From: Paenibacillus alkalitolerans
GTDB lineage: Bacteria > Bacillota > Bacilli > Paenibacillales > YIM-B00363
DNA: 64,000 nt
Direction of reading: 5' to 3'
Assembly (NCBI RefSeq): GCF_016482785.1
Contig: NZ_JAEMXM010000004.1
Span: 62,001-126,000 of the forward strand
The position numbers and the translations under genes were made by a program. Position 1 is the stretch's first letter; each line of letters starts with the position of its first letter. Positions 1 through 10,069 of this stretch are shown in pieces. The notes under the pieces were generated by a model, which was not told the DNA's origin, made no database searches, and saw nothing but the letters and a program-made list of their open reading frames with translations.

Positions 1-1509
<1,509 letters not shown>

Positions 1510-1674
1510 TCCAAATCTCTCCTGTTCCGTGCACATTTTGGTTAAGTTGATCGTAGACTTTATCGGCGGGATTTGCAATGTCCGGAGGGAGAGTTAGTTC
1601 GTATTTGGGGGAGGGGCGATTAGCGGCGAGGGTGGATTATGAGGTAAGTGTTAGCATAAAGGATTCGCTATGTT

Positions 1675-1744
1675 CAATCACCGACTTTCAGCAACACAAT
1701 TGTGCATAATAACGGCGTTTGTTCGTGCTGAAAGTCGGTGATTG
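1675..1744. repeat. Perfect 19-bp inverted repeat in intergenic region
   Basis: CAATCACCGACTTTCAGCA at 1675-1693 is perfectly repeated in inverted orientation at 1726-1744, with a 32-nt loop that itself holds the palindrome CACAATTGTG (1695-1704). It lies in the 411-bp gap between the divergent helicase and the small Cys-rich gene. There is no T-tract, so it is not an ordinary terminator. It could be a REP/MITE-like remnant or a protein-binding site. Apart from the Fur-controlled promoter further right, nothing else is apparent in this gap. Confidence 0.7.
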
Positions 1745-1809
1745 GCGGTGGTGGCAGATCATTCTCCACACTGTTCCCGAGCGTCTGTCCATTTTGCAAT
1801 AAATTTTCA

Positions 1810-1838
1810 TTGACAATGAGAATCGTTATCAGTAAAAT
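1810..1838 (+). promoter_or_regulatory. SigA promoter overlapped by a Fur box
   Basis: TTGACA (1810-1815) and TAAAAT (1833-1838) are separated by 17 bp. The spacer contains GACAATGAGAATCGTTATC (1812-1830), which matches the 19-bp Fur consensus GATAATGATAATCATTATC at 16 positions. An operator placed between -35 and -10 predicts iron-dependent repression of the gene at 1921. Confidence 0.8.
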
Positions 1839-1920
1839 CATTGTTAGTTATACTGCCTTACAGGGCTGCTGCTTCAATGTCCTTCTGTTAGCAGCGATAA
1901 GGTACGGGAGAATAGACGGC

Positions 1921-2154
1921 ATGAAGATCAATTATTGCTGCAAAAACTTAAAGCGGTGCGAAGGCAAAACCGTGTATAAATCGTTAAAGCAAGAGTTTCC
2001 GGATGTAAAGCAGAAGAAGAAAGATTGCCTAGGCCGGTGCGGTTCTTGCAAGAAAGGGGCCATCGCCAAGGTCGGCAAGGGATCGTACTTATGCGCCGCG
2101 TCGCCCGACGATCTATATGCTGAAATTAAAAAGCTGCTCGCCCAAACCGGTTGA
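1921..2154 (+). CDS. Small Cys-rich DUF1450/YuzB-like (2Fe-2S ferredoxin-like) protein
   Basis: A 77-residue protein with a thioredoxin-like ferredoxin pattern. Cysteines occur in the N-terminal CCKNLKRC segment, and a CLGRCGSC motif lies in the centre, followed by GSYLCAASPDDLYAEI. The layout resembles the DUF1450 (YuzB) family, and the cysteine spacing suggests an iron-sulfur or metal site; the function of the family is unknown. The ATG follows GGGAG with a longish spacer. Transcription should start from the Fur-overlapped promoter at 1810-1838, so the gene is probably induced on iron limitation. A strong terminator follows. The role in iron homeostasis is inferred from the operator, not from the protein. 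Confidence 0.75.
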   Translation: MKINYCCKNLKRCEGKTVYKSLKQEFPDVKQKKKDCLGRCGSCKKGAIAKVGKGSYLCAASPDDLYAEIKKLLAQTG

Positions 2155-2197
2155 GTATGTTATAATTTAATAAATTTGTTATAACGCGCAAAGCATG

Positions 2198-2237
2198 CGC
2201 CGCTCACCCTTAGCAAGGGTTGGCGGCGTTTTTGTTT
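2198..2237 (+). terminator. Rho-independent terminator of the Cys-rich gene
   Basis: Arms CGCCGCTCACCCTT and AAGGGTTGGCGGCG pair at 12 of 14 positions around a 3-nt loop and are followed by TTTTTGTTTTTG. The hairpin covers upstream in-frame ATGs of the next reading frame, which argues that the next gene starts downstream of it. Confidence 0.85.
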
Positions 2238-2263
2238 TTGCGGTCTATTTGGAGGAGATGAAT

Positions 2264-2956
2264 GTGACGTTCGATCAGGCTTATGAGAGCTGGTTTTCCA
2301 GGCACCTTAATCAGAGTTCGGGCGAGCGAAAGCGGCGTCTCGTTGAGAAATCCGAGAAGAAAGACGAGCAGGGGAATGAAGATTACCCTGAGAAGCTATT
2401 TTTACGCAATATTTGGTGGCCGCTTTACGGCTCGCTCGAACATGTCCATCCCGAATATGAGGTTATTGATTTTGCTGGAAAAACTCGTTTTTTAGACGAG
2501 GCGCTGGTCCGTTATCCTCTTTTGGTTGATATGGAAGTGGACGGATACGGGCCGCATCTGAGAGATATATCTCGCTGGGACTTTTCCGATGAACGCAGAC
2601 GGGATCCCGGATTGGAGATCCTAGGCTGGAACGTGATTCGCTTTTCATTCGACGACGTAAAGAAGAAACCGCTGGAATGCCAGCATCTTCTGAAGCATTG
2701 GATGGGGCGTTGGACGATCTCGCCGGCCTCCCCGTTTGAACTGAATCTACAGGAAAGAGAAATTGTAAAACTTGCGCTTTCTCAGGGATCTGCGATTAAT
2801 CTTTCGCAGGTCATGAAACTTCTGTCCATAACTGACAAGCCTGCTAGGAAACTTATGAAAGAATTAGTGAACAGAAAGGTGTTTTCCCCGGTTGGCGTGC
2901 AGCGAATTCACGTTTACACATTAAACGCTGATAATGGAGTTGTGTTCCCGTTGTAG
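2264..2956 (+). CDS. Vsr/DUF559-like PDDEXK nuclease fused to a C-terminal winged helix
   Basis: A protein of about 230 residues. The GTG at 2264 sits 8 nt after GGAGG (2251-2255); the ATG at 2258 is too close to that site. The middle carries FLDEALVRYPLLVDMEVDGYG, a PDDEXK-like core with acidic residues (D, E-x-D), followed by a conserved His, Asp-Glu-Arg and a LGWNVIRF strand, as in very-short-patch-repair/DUF559 endonuclease folds. The last 65 residues (LSQVMKLLSITDKPARKLMKEL) look like a winged helix. The gene at 15938-16597 has the same architecture and shares many of these positions. It stands alone with no obvious partner. A nuclease fold is likely; its target and role are unknown. Confidence 0.65.
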   Translation: MTFDQAYESWFSRHLNQSSGERKRRLVEKSEKKDEQGNEDYPEKLFLRNIWWPLYGSLEHVHPEYEVIDFAGKTRFLDEALVRYPLLVDMEVDGYGPHLRDISRWDFSDERRRDPGLEILGWNVIRFSFDDVKKKPLECQHLLKHWMGRWTISPASPFELNLQEREIVKLALSQGSAINLSQVMKLLSITDKPARKLMKELVNRKVFSPVGVQRIHVYTLNADNGVVFPL

Positions 2957-2971
2957 CCTACGTTTCACCGC

Positions 2972-3927
2972 GCGCTGTAACCGGAGTTAGTCCGGTTAGG
3001 AGGGCGCAGCAGGCCGACAATGAGCGCTGTAACCGGAGTTAGTCCGGTGAGGAGGGCGCAGCAGGCTGAAAATGAGCGCTGTAACCGGAGTTCCTCCGGT
3101 TAGGAGGGCGCAAGTAGTCGAAAATGAGCGCTGGAACCGGAGTTACTCCGGTTAGGAGGGCGCAGGTAGCCGAAAATGAGCGCTGTAACCGGAGTTACTC
3201 CGGTTAGGAGGGCGCAAGTAGTCGAAAATGAGCGCTGTAACCGGAGTTACTCCGGTTAGGACGGCGCAGGTAGCCGAAAATGAGCGCTGTAACCGGAGTT
3301 ACTCCGGTTAGGAGGGCGCTAGTAGTCGAAAATGAGCGCTGGAACCGGAGTTACTCCGGTTAGGAGGGCGCTAGTAGTCGAAAATGAGCGCTGGAACCGG
3401 AGTTACTCCGGTTAGGAGGGCGCTAGTAGTCGAAAATGAGCGCTGGAACCGGAGTTACTCCGGTTAGGAGGGCGCTAGTAGTCGAAAATGAGCGCTGGAA
3501 CCGGAGTTACTCCGGTTAGGAGGGCGCTAGTAGTCGAAAATGAGCGCTGGAACCGGAGTTACTCCGGTTAGGAGGGCGCTAGTAGTCGAAAATGAGCGCT
3601 GTAACCGGAGTTAGTCCGGTTAGGAGGGCGGAGCGTGCCGAAAATGAGCGCTGTAACCGGAGTTACTCCGGTTAGGAGGGCGGAGCGTGCCGCAAATGAG
3701 CGCTGTACCCGGAGTTACTCCGGGTAGGAGGGCGCAGCAGGCGGAAAATGAGCGCTGTAACCGGGGTTACTCCGGTTAGGAGGGCGGAGCGTGCCGCAAA
3801 TGAGCGCTGTACCCGGAGTTACTCCGGGTAGGAGGGCGCAGCAGGCGGAAAATGAGCGCTGTAACCGGAGTTACTCCGGTTAGGAGGGCGCAGCGTGCCG
3901 AAAATGAGCGCTGTAACCGGAGTTAGT
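2972..3927. repeat. 52-bp tandem repeat array, 18 full units plus a partial unit
   Basis: Units begin with GCGCTG at 2972, 3024, 3076 and then every 52 bp to 3908, where the last copy is cut off after about 20 bp. Each unit contains the perfect hairpin AACCGGAGTTACTCCGGTT, and its ends (GCGCT and AGGGCGC) can add an outer stem. Five consecutive units (3336 to 3595) are identical, indicating recent expansion. Units at 3700 and 3804 have matching changes in both hairpin arms (CCCGG with CCGGG), so pairing is retained. The period is not a multiple of 3, so the array is not coding. It fills the whole gap up to the chemoreceptor gene. Confidence 0.97.
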
Positions 3928-4026
3928 GACTGCTCGAAAATTTCAAACGCGCCAATGTTCATTGTTTATTCGTCCGCCAATCGCTACACTGTTAATCAGA
4001 TTAACTATAAGGCAAGGAGAATACAT

Positions 4027-5799
4027 ATGTGGAAGCGCTTACGATTTTCTATGAAACTTGTCCTACTTCTGACGGTGCCGATCGTTGCCCTCATAGCAAG
4101 CGGGGTGGGACTTATGATTTACAACAAGATGGCGTCGGACCGCCTCATTCAAACGCTATATGAAGAGGCGTATCAAGCAAACAATTTGCTGCTGAATGCG
4201 GACCGCGATTTGTACCAAGCGCTTACCGCCCAGCGTACGCTCCTATACGTTTCGGCTGACGGCGCGAAGTCCGGGCAATGGCGGGAGTCGTTTGAAGAGA
4301 ACGCCGGACAAACGAAAGAGCGGGTCGGACAAGCCCGGACGATTCTCGAAGCGCAGCGGGAGCGGCTGGAAGCCATTCGCTTGCAAGAATCTCCGATGAA
4401 CGCATTCGAACATCTGGACACTTTCTTCCTCCACTTCGAGCAATGGGTGCAAGATAGCGCGGCGTATGAAAAAGAGCTTGCATCCGGAAAAATTACCGAT
4501 CAAGCGTCGGCCGTAAGCCGGCTTGAGGCGTTGGACGAGAGTGTCATGAAAGCGAGGGACAGCCTGGATTTGGTGGAGGCGATCATCGACTCGTACGCTG
4601 TCGAAACCATCCGATCGATAGAGGAGTCGAAGAGGCGGATCGATGCCTGGACGGCGGCCGCAATCGCGATATTGACCGCAGCGGTTATAGCCGTAGGGGC
4701 GCTGCTTACGCGCAGCGTTGCCGGCACGCTCCGGCAAACCGTGGAGATGATCGGAAGAATGGCGGACGGCGATCTGACCGGAGAATCGATTGTGAGCCGG
4801 TCAACGGACGAATTCGGCCGCTTGGCGGACGGGATGAACCGGATGGCCGAAAAGTGGCGCGCCGCGGTAGCGGAATTGCAGTCCTCGTCGGACCATGTGC
4901 TGTCCTTCTCGCAGCAATTAACGGCGAGCTCGTCGCAGACGAGTCAGGCGAGCGAGCATATTGCCGCTACGATGGAGGATGTTTCGAACGGAACGGAAAG
5001 ACAGCATAACAGTGTGGACGAATGCGTTAAGGCGATCGATACGGTTAGCGCGGCGGCGGAGGACGTGGCGGCAGAATCGCAGCGTTTGGCCGGATTTACG
5101 GAGATGTCCGGGAAAGAAGCGGTAGAAGGGGCGGCCCTTATGAGCGCGGCTTCGATACAGATGCAATCGATTCGCAGGGCGGTGGATGCGTTAGGGCAAA
5201 CGCTGGAACGGTTGAGCGAACGCTCCGGTCAAATCGGGGAGATGGCCCGAACCATTACGGACATTTCCACCCAAACGAACTTGCTGGCGCTCAATGCCTC
5301 GATTGAAGCCGCCAGAGCCGGCGAACACGGGCGGGGCTTCGCCGTAGTCGCCGGTGAAGTGCGCAAGCTTGCCGAACAATCGGAGGCCGCTTCCAAGCTT
5401 GTGACCGAACTGATCGGATACATCGGCGAAGAAACGGACCGCGCGGCTGACGTAATGGAACAGACGCGGGCGGAAGTATCGGAAGGCGTCGCCTCCATGT
5501 CGACGGCGGAAATATCGTTTGAAAAAATCCGGAGCGGTTTGAATGAAGTTTCCGTCGGCGTCGAACAGACGGGATCGTCAATGGAACGCATGGCGGCTAA
5601 CGTAAACCGGTTGTCGGAGCTGATCCGCGGCATCGCTCTAGTGGCTCAAGAAACGACGGCCGGCACGCAAAACGTATCCGCCGCCACCGAACAACAGTTG
5701 GCTTCGATGGAGGAAATCGCCTCCAACGCGGAGGAATTGACGGAAATGGCGAAGCGGATGAAGGCGCTCGTCTCGCAATTCCGCATACAAGCCGGATAA
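4027..5799 (+). CDS. Methyl-accepting chemotaxis protein
   Basis: A transmembrane chemoreceptor of 590 residues. The ATG follows AAGGAGA. A first membrane helix lies at about residues 9-31, a ligand-binding helical domain of roughly 170 residues follows, and a second helix lies near 207-229. A HAMP domain covers about 230-285. The cytoplasmic coiled coil has the conserved hairpin tip at about 405-450 ([19 protein letters not shown], then [18 protein letters not shown]). It would pass a signal to CheW/CheA to control flagellar rotation. The ligand cannot be told from the sequence; the short helical sensor resembles 4-helix-bundle domains. No che genes are nearby, so it is an orphan receptor. 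Confidence 0.95.
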   Translation: MWKRLRFSMKLVLLLTVPIVALIASGVGLMIYNKMASDRLIQTLYEEAYQANNLLLNADRDLYQALTAQRTLLYVSADGAKSGQWRESFEENAGQTKERVGQARTILEAQRERLEAIRLQESPMNAFEHLDTFFLHFEQWVQDSAAYEKELASGKITDQASAVSRLEALDESVMKARDSLDLVEAIIDSYAVETIRSIEESKRRIDAWTAAAIAILTAAVIAVGALLTRSVAGTLRQTVEMIGRMADGDLTGESIVSRSTDEFGRLADGMNRMAEKWRAAVAELQSSSDHVLSFSQQLTASSSQTSQASEHIAATMEDVSNGTERQHNSVDECVKAIDTVSAAAEDVAAESQRLAGFTEMSGKEAVEGAALMSAASIQMQSIRRAVDALGQTLERLSERSGQIGEMARTITDISTQTNLLALNASIEAARAGEHGRGFAVVAGEVRKLAEQSEAASKLVTELIGYIGEETDRAADVMEQTRAEVSEGVASMSTAEISFEKIRSGLNEVSVGVEQTGSSMERMAANVNRLSELIRGIALVAQETTAGTQNVSAATEQQLASMEEIASNAEELTEMAKRMKALVSQFRIQAG

Positions 5800-5838
5800 G
5801 CGGAAACCGGCATATAGTCGCGCAAACAAAATCGTATT

Positions 5839-5867
5839 TTGTAAGGGGACCGCGGTTTGGCTACAAT
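5839..5867 (+). promoter_or_regulatory. Candidate SigA promoter for the radical SAM gene
   Basis: TTGTAA (5839-5844), a 17-bp spacer and TACAAT (5862-5867) lie 40 bp in front of the gene at 5908. The -35 is weak and the -10 is good. Confidence 0.5.
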
Positions 5868-5907
5868 AGAGGGAAGGACGGACATAGAAAGGTAGAAGCA
5901 TTTTGCC

Positions 5908-7680
5908 ATGAAAACGGTTCTAGCAACTCTTAACGCCAAATATATCCATATGTCGCTTGCGCTGCGTTATTTGAAGGCGTTCAGCGGCAGCCGGTTCGAT
6001 ATCGACATCGCCGAATACACGATTAAAGATCCCGCATTGAACGTGGTGACGGATTTGTTCCGCCGCGCACCCGACATTGTCGGGTTTTCGTGTTATATCT
6101 GGAACATTGAAGAGACGATCCCGATCATCCGCATGCTGAAGAAAATACGTCCGGATATCCGCATCGTGCTCGGCGGACCGGAGGTTTCGTACGACACGGA
6201 ATATTGGATGGAGCGCATTCCCGAGGTTGACTTTATCGTGGTCGGAGAAGGGGAGGAGACGTTCGACCACCTACTGCGGGAGCTGTCGCCGGACGGCGCG
6301 CGGAAGTATCATCTCGTGTTCGGGCTTGCGTACCGCGGCAAAGAGGGCGCGATCGTCGTCAATCCGGGACGGCCGAAGCTCGCGCTCGACGACATCCCTT
6401 CGCCGCATTATTTTCCCGGGGACACGGAGTCGCTGCCGAAGCGGGTCGTGTATTTCGAGACGAGCCGCGGATGCCCGTTCTCCTGCCAGTTCTGCTTGTC
6501 CAGCATCGAGGTAGGAGTCCGTTACTTCAATATCGAGCGGACGAAGCGGGATTTGCTGCACTTGATCCGGTCGGGGGCGAAGCTTATCAAGTTCGTCGAC
6601 CGGACGTTCAACATCAAGCGGGACTATGCCATGGAGGTCTTCGAGTTCCTTATTGCGAACCACGGCGGCTGCACGTTTCAGTTTGAAATAACGGCGGACA
6701 TTATGCGCCCCGAGGTGCTCGACTATTTGGCGGAGCATGCGCCTCCGGGCGTGTTTCGATTTGAAATCGGGGTGCAGTCGACGAACGACGAGACGAACGA
6801 AATTATCCAACGCCGGCAAAACTTCGCCAAGCTTTCGCGGACAGTTACGAAGATCAAGGAAAGCGGCAAAATCGCGCAGCACCTGGATCTGATCGCGGGC
6901 TTGCCCGAAGAAGATTACGCCTCCTTCCGCAAGACGTTCAACGATGTGTTTGCGTTGGGACCGGAAGAGCTGCAGCTCGGTTTTTTGAAAATGCTGCGCG
7001 GAACCGGGGTGCGAGCGAGGGCGGCGGATCACGGTTATGTATACACGGATCGTGCGCCTTACGAAATTTTGGGGAACAACGTGCTCTCGTTCAGCGACAT
7101 CGTGCGGATCAAGCAAGCGGAGGACGTGTTGGAAAAGTACTGGAACGCGCACCGGATGGACCGCACCGTCCGGTATTTGATCGATCGTCAGTTTGAATCG
7201 GCGTTCGATTTTTTCCAGCAGTTCGGGACGTTCTGGGAAGAGCGCGGGTGGGAGCGGATCGGTCACCAGCTGGAGGATTTGTTTTTGCGGCTGCGGGAAT
7301 TTTTGCTGCATCGGCGGATTAACGATTTCGATGCGGCCGAAGGGCTGATGAAGTACGATTATTTCACGCAGCACAAGTACAAACCGCGAAAAATTTGGTG
7401 GAACGTGCTGCTCTCGGAAGAGGAGCATTCGCATTGGATGCGCCGGCTGAGCGAGTGTCCTGAAGACGTGTCGCCCGAGTTTGCCGCACTGGGGCTTAGC
7501 GAGCGGGAGCTGCACAAGCAGGTGATGATCGAGAAGGTTCCTCTGGACCTGAGAAAGCTGTTGGCTTCCGGGCAGGCGGACCGGTCGGGCGAAACGCTGC
7601 TGATCGCGAGGTTTTCTCCGGATTCTTCCGCCTATGCCGATGTGTTTACTATGCCAATGGAAAGAGCCGTCGTCGGTTGA
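5908..7680 (+). CDS. B12-binding domain radical SAM protein (DUF4080-type)
   Basis: A 590-residue protein. The N-terminal 140 residues have a cobalamin-binding Rossmann layout (DIVGFSCYIWNIEETI, VLGGPEVSYD, VVGEGEETF). The radical SAM core begins at CPFSCQFC, with cluster cysteines 189, 193 and 196 (CxxxCxxC), and continues with the GVQSTNDETN and LDLIAGLPEEDY strands. The C-terminal third holds a region typical of DUF4080 proteins. Such enzymes use SAM and sometimes B12 to modify an unidentified substrate. The gene is single and ends 17 bp from a convergent gene, with a T/A-rich tract between them. Family is certain; reaction is unknown. Confidence 0.88.
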   Translation: MKTVLATLNAKYIHMSLALRYLKAFSGSRFDIDIAEYTIKDPALNVVTDLFRRAPDIVGFSCYIWNIEETIPIIRMLKKIRPDIRIVLGGPEVSYDTEYWMERIPEVDFIVVGEGEETFDHLLRELSPDGARKYHLVFGLAYRGKEGAIVVNPGRPKLALDDIPSPHYFPGDTESLPKRVVYFETSRGCPFSCQFCLSSIEVGVRYFNIERTKRDLLHLIRSGAKLIKFVDRTFNIKRDYAMEVFEFLIANHGGCTFQFEITADIMRPEVLDYLAEHAPPGVFRFEIGVQSTNDETNEIIQRRQNFAKLSRTVTKIKESGKIAQHLDLIAGLPEEDYASFRKTFNDVFALGPEELQLGFLKMLRGTGVRARAADHGYVYTDRAPYEILGNNVLSFSDIVRIKQAEDVLEKYWNAHRMDRTVRYLIDRQFESAFDFFQQFGTFWEERGWERIGHQLEDLFLRLREFLLHRRINDFDAAEGLMKYDYFTQHKYKPRKIWWNVLLSEEEHSHWMRRLSECPEDVSPEFAALGLSERELHKQVMIEKVPLDLRKLLASGQADRSGETLLIARFSPDSSAYADVFTMPMERAVVG

Positions 7681-7697
7681 CGAACGGTTTTTTTTTT

Positions 7698-9866
7698 CTA
7701 ATTCATTGCCGATATCTTTGAATAAGAAGGAAACTTCACGATTACCGTCGTCCCTTCGTTCATGGCGCTTTCCACGATCAATTCCCCCTTGTGCTGCTGG
7801 ACGATTTGATTGCATAACGTCATCCCCAGGCCTATCCCGTTTGTCTTGGTTGAATAGAACGGTTCCCCGAGCTTCTGAACGATATCTTCGGGCATTCCTT
7901 TGCCGTTGTCCCGGATTGTAAGTATAACGGTGTCTTCATCGCGATCGGCGGTCAACAGGACGTCGACGTCACCTTGCTCCTCCAATGAATCCAGCGCGTT
8001 GCGGATGAGATGAAGGACAAGCTGGGCCAACCGGTTGGGATCTCCGTAAACGGTCGGTATTCCGTCGGTATGATCGAAATGGATTTCCGATTTTTGCAAG
8101 AAGGCTTGGCCTTTCGCCGAATGAATGGACTGCTTGACGCAATCGAGCAAATCCGTCTCCCGCAGCTGCAGCTCGTGAGGTTTCGATACGATGAGAAGCT
8201 CGCGGACGACGAATTCGATTTGGTCCAATTCCCTGCGCATCGTTTCGAAATGATTCGGATCCAGCTTCGGCTTGCATAATTGGAGAAATCCCTTGAGCGT
8301 CGTGAGCGGATTTCGAATTTCGTGAGCGATGCCTTCCGCCGTATTTCCGATCACATCCATGCGGTCGGCTTTTCTGGCGAGCTCCTGCAGTTTCTTTCGT
8401 TCCGTAATATCTATGAACGTTACGACGCCGCCCAACACCCGGTCGCGATCAATCATGGGGCTGCAAATATATTCGACGGACAACGGGAGATCGTTCTTGC
8501 GGTACAGCGGCGCATCCAATTGATGGCGGAGCACGCCGTCCCGAAGCGTCATCGTTATCGGAAAATCGGCCGCGGCTGCCGATGGATCGTCCGCAAACAG
8601 CATATGGATTTCCTTGCCGACCAGCTCATCTTGAGGATACCCCGTAAGACGCACGGCCGCGGGGTTCGCGAACGTAATTTTTCCTTGGCTGTCCAATCCG
8701 CAGATGCCGTCGCCCGACGCCTCCAAGATCGATTCGTAATGGTTCTTGAAGAAGTCGCGCTCTTGTTCCAGCTGGGTGCGATCGACGAAAGCGGAGACAT
8801 CGCCGTAGAAGCAATACCGGTTCTTTCCTTGGTGTTTGGCGACGATTAACGCTTCTTCGGCATGCTGAATAAGCGTGGACAGATCGTTGGAGGGGCCGCT
8901 GACCCCGATGGATACCGTTAATTTGCCGTACGGTTGCTTCTCGCTGCCGGAGAAAGACGTGTGTTCGATATCCGACCGTACCCACTCCGCTATGGCGCAA
9001 GCGGTATCCTTCGAATCTACCGGCAGCACGGCGACAAATTCTTCTCCTCCGTACCGGGCGACAAATCCTTTTTCCCCGATCGATTGCTTTATCGTTGTGC
9101 CGAAATGCGATAACAGGCCGTCTCCGATGATATGGCCATGGGCGTCATTATAATGCTTGAAGTGGTCGATATCGATCATTAGCAAAAATATCGGTTGATT
9201 GGATGCGAGAGTTGCGGCCTTCTCGTGGAAAAAGCGAATGTTGGGCAGGCCGGTTTTCGAATCGTAATTGGACAGCTTCTCGTATTCGCGCTTGATGATC
9301 CTGTTTCGGCTGTAATCGTTGTAAATCCAAGTGATGGCAATAGCGGACAAATTGCCGAACAAGGAGCTGATGATCGAAATTTCAGTCCATTGATACAAAG
9401 GCAGTTGGGTGAATACGAGACCGCCGAACCAATGAACAAAGTAGAACAAATTGACGGATATTAATACGTCGGCCATTCGAGGCAACTTATATTCGGACTT
9501 TTCAGATTTATCGTGAAACATGGCCCCGAGCAAAACGGGAAGAACCATCGTAACGACGCTTTCCGCCGCTGCGGAGTCTCCTCCCATATACAGGCGGTAA
9601 GCGGCGGGGAGCAGAGCGGCCGCGAGTCCCGCTTTCCATCCTTTCAAATAGGACAAAAGCAGCAGAGGAATATATCTCAAGTCGAAGTAGTGGGCTTCGA
9701 TCCGATAAGGATGCAGCATGGCGGAAAAAGATAAAAAACTGGCGGAAAGAGTCGGAAACCAGCTCCAATTTATATTCGGATAATTGGCTGCCAAATCTCT
9801 CATTTTTAATAAGATTAGAGTGATAGCGACATACAACGCCAGATCTACCACAAAAGTAGCTATCAC
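7698..9866 (-). CDS. Membrane sensor: 5TMR-like domain, GGDEF, PAS and histidine kinase in one protein
   Basis: About 722 residues. The GTG at 9866 has 9 nt to AGAGGGG; the TTG at 9872 is only 3 nt away. Five or six membrane helices in the first 190 residues resemble 5TMR-LYT sensors. A GGDEF domain follows with an intact active site (GGEEF near residue 275, LLMIDIDHFKHYND). A PAS domain begins near 370, then a HisKA domain with phospho-acceptor His near 516 (GIAHEIRNPLTTLKGFL, typical of sporulation-type kinases), and an HATPase with DNGKGMPEDI and GIGLGMTLC. It should both make c-di-GMP and autophosphorylate, which is an unusual combination. No response regulator is adjacent. Confidence 0.9.
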   Translation of the reverse strand: MIATFVVDLALYVAITLILLKMRDLAANYPNINWSWFPTLSASFLSFSAMLHPYRIEAHYFDLRYIPLLLLSYLKGWKAGLAAALLPAAYRLYMGGDSAAAESVVTMVLPVLLGAMFHDKSEKSEYKLPRMADVLISVNLFYFVHWFGGLVFTQLPLYQWTEISIISSLFGNLSAIAITWIYNDYSRNRIIKREYEKLSNYDSKTGLPNIRFFHEKAATLASNQPIFLLMIDIDHFKHYNDAHGHIIGDGLLSHFGTTIKQSIGEKGFVARYGGEEFVAVLPVDSKDTACAIAEWVRSDIEHTSFSGSEKQPYGKLTVSIGVSGPSNDLSTLIQHAEEALIVAKHQGKNRYCFYGDVSAFVDRTQLEQERDFFKNHYESILEASGDGICGLDSQGKITFANPAAVRLTGYPQDELVGKEIHMLFADDPSAAAADFPITMTLRDGVLRHQLDAPLYRKNDLPLSVEYICSPMIDRDRVLGGVVTFIDITERKKLQELARKADRMDVIGNTAEGIAHEIRNPLTTLKGFLQLCKPKLDPNHFETMRRELDQIEFVVRELLIVSKPHELQLRETDLLDCVKQSIHSAKGQAFLQKSEIHFDHTDGIPTVYGDPNRLAQLVLHLIRNALDSLEEQGDVDVLLTADRDEDTVILTIRDNGKGMPEDIVQKLGEPFYSTKTNGIGLGMTLCNQIVQQHKGELIVESAMNEGTTVIVKFPSYSKISAMN

Positions 9867-10000
9867 GTGCAAAATCCCCTCTTGGAAAGTTATGTATCTA
9901 TTGTAAACGTTGCGTCTATTCTAGTAAATGAACAATAAGAAGCGTATTTGTAAATGATTAATAAAGTTCAATTTTACTAAAGAATAAAAGTGAAGACGAC

Positions 10001-10036
10001 AAAAAAAAGCGGCGAAACGCCGGAGCGTTTCACCGC
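10001..10036 (-). terminator. Rho-independent terminator of the ytqA-ytqB-manA operon
   Basis: On the minus strand GCGGTGAAACGC pairs with GCGTTTCGCCGC around a TCCG loop and is followed by eight T residues. It lies 33 bp past the manA stop codon. Confidence 0.9.
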
Positions 10037-10069
10037 TTTGCCAAACTGTCGGGATGAGCTTTTCGGATC

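Noticed and set aside
2972-3927. The 52-bp array as a CRISPR
   Set aside because: The whole 52-bp unit is conserved; there are no variable spacers and no cas genes nearby.
6271-7815. 514-codon open frame on the minus strand
   Set aside because: It lies opposite the clear radical SAM gene, has no recognisable domain and is a by-product of GC-rich codons.
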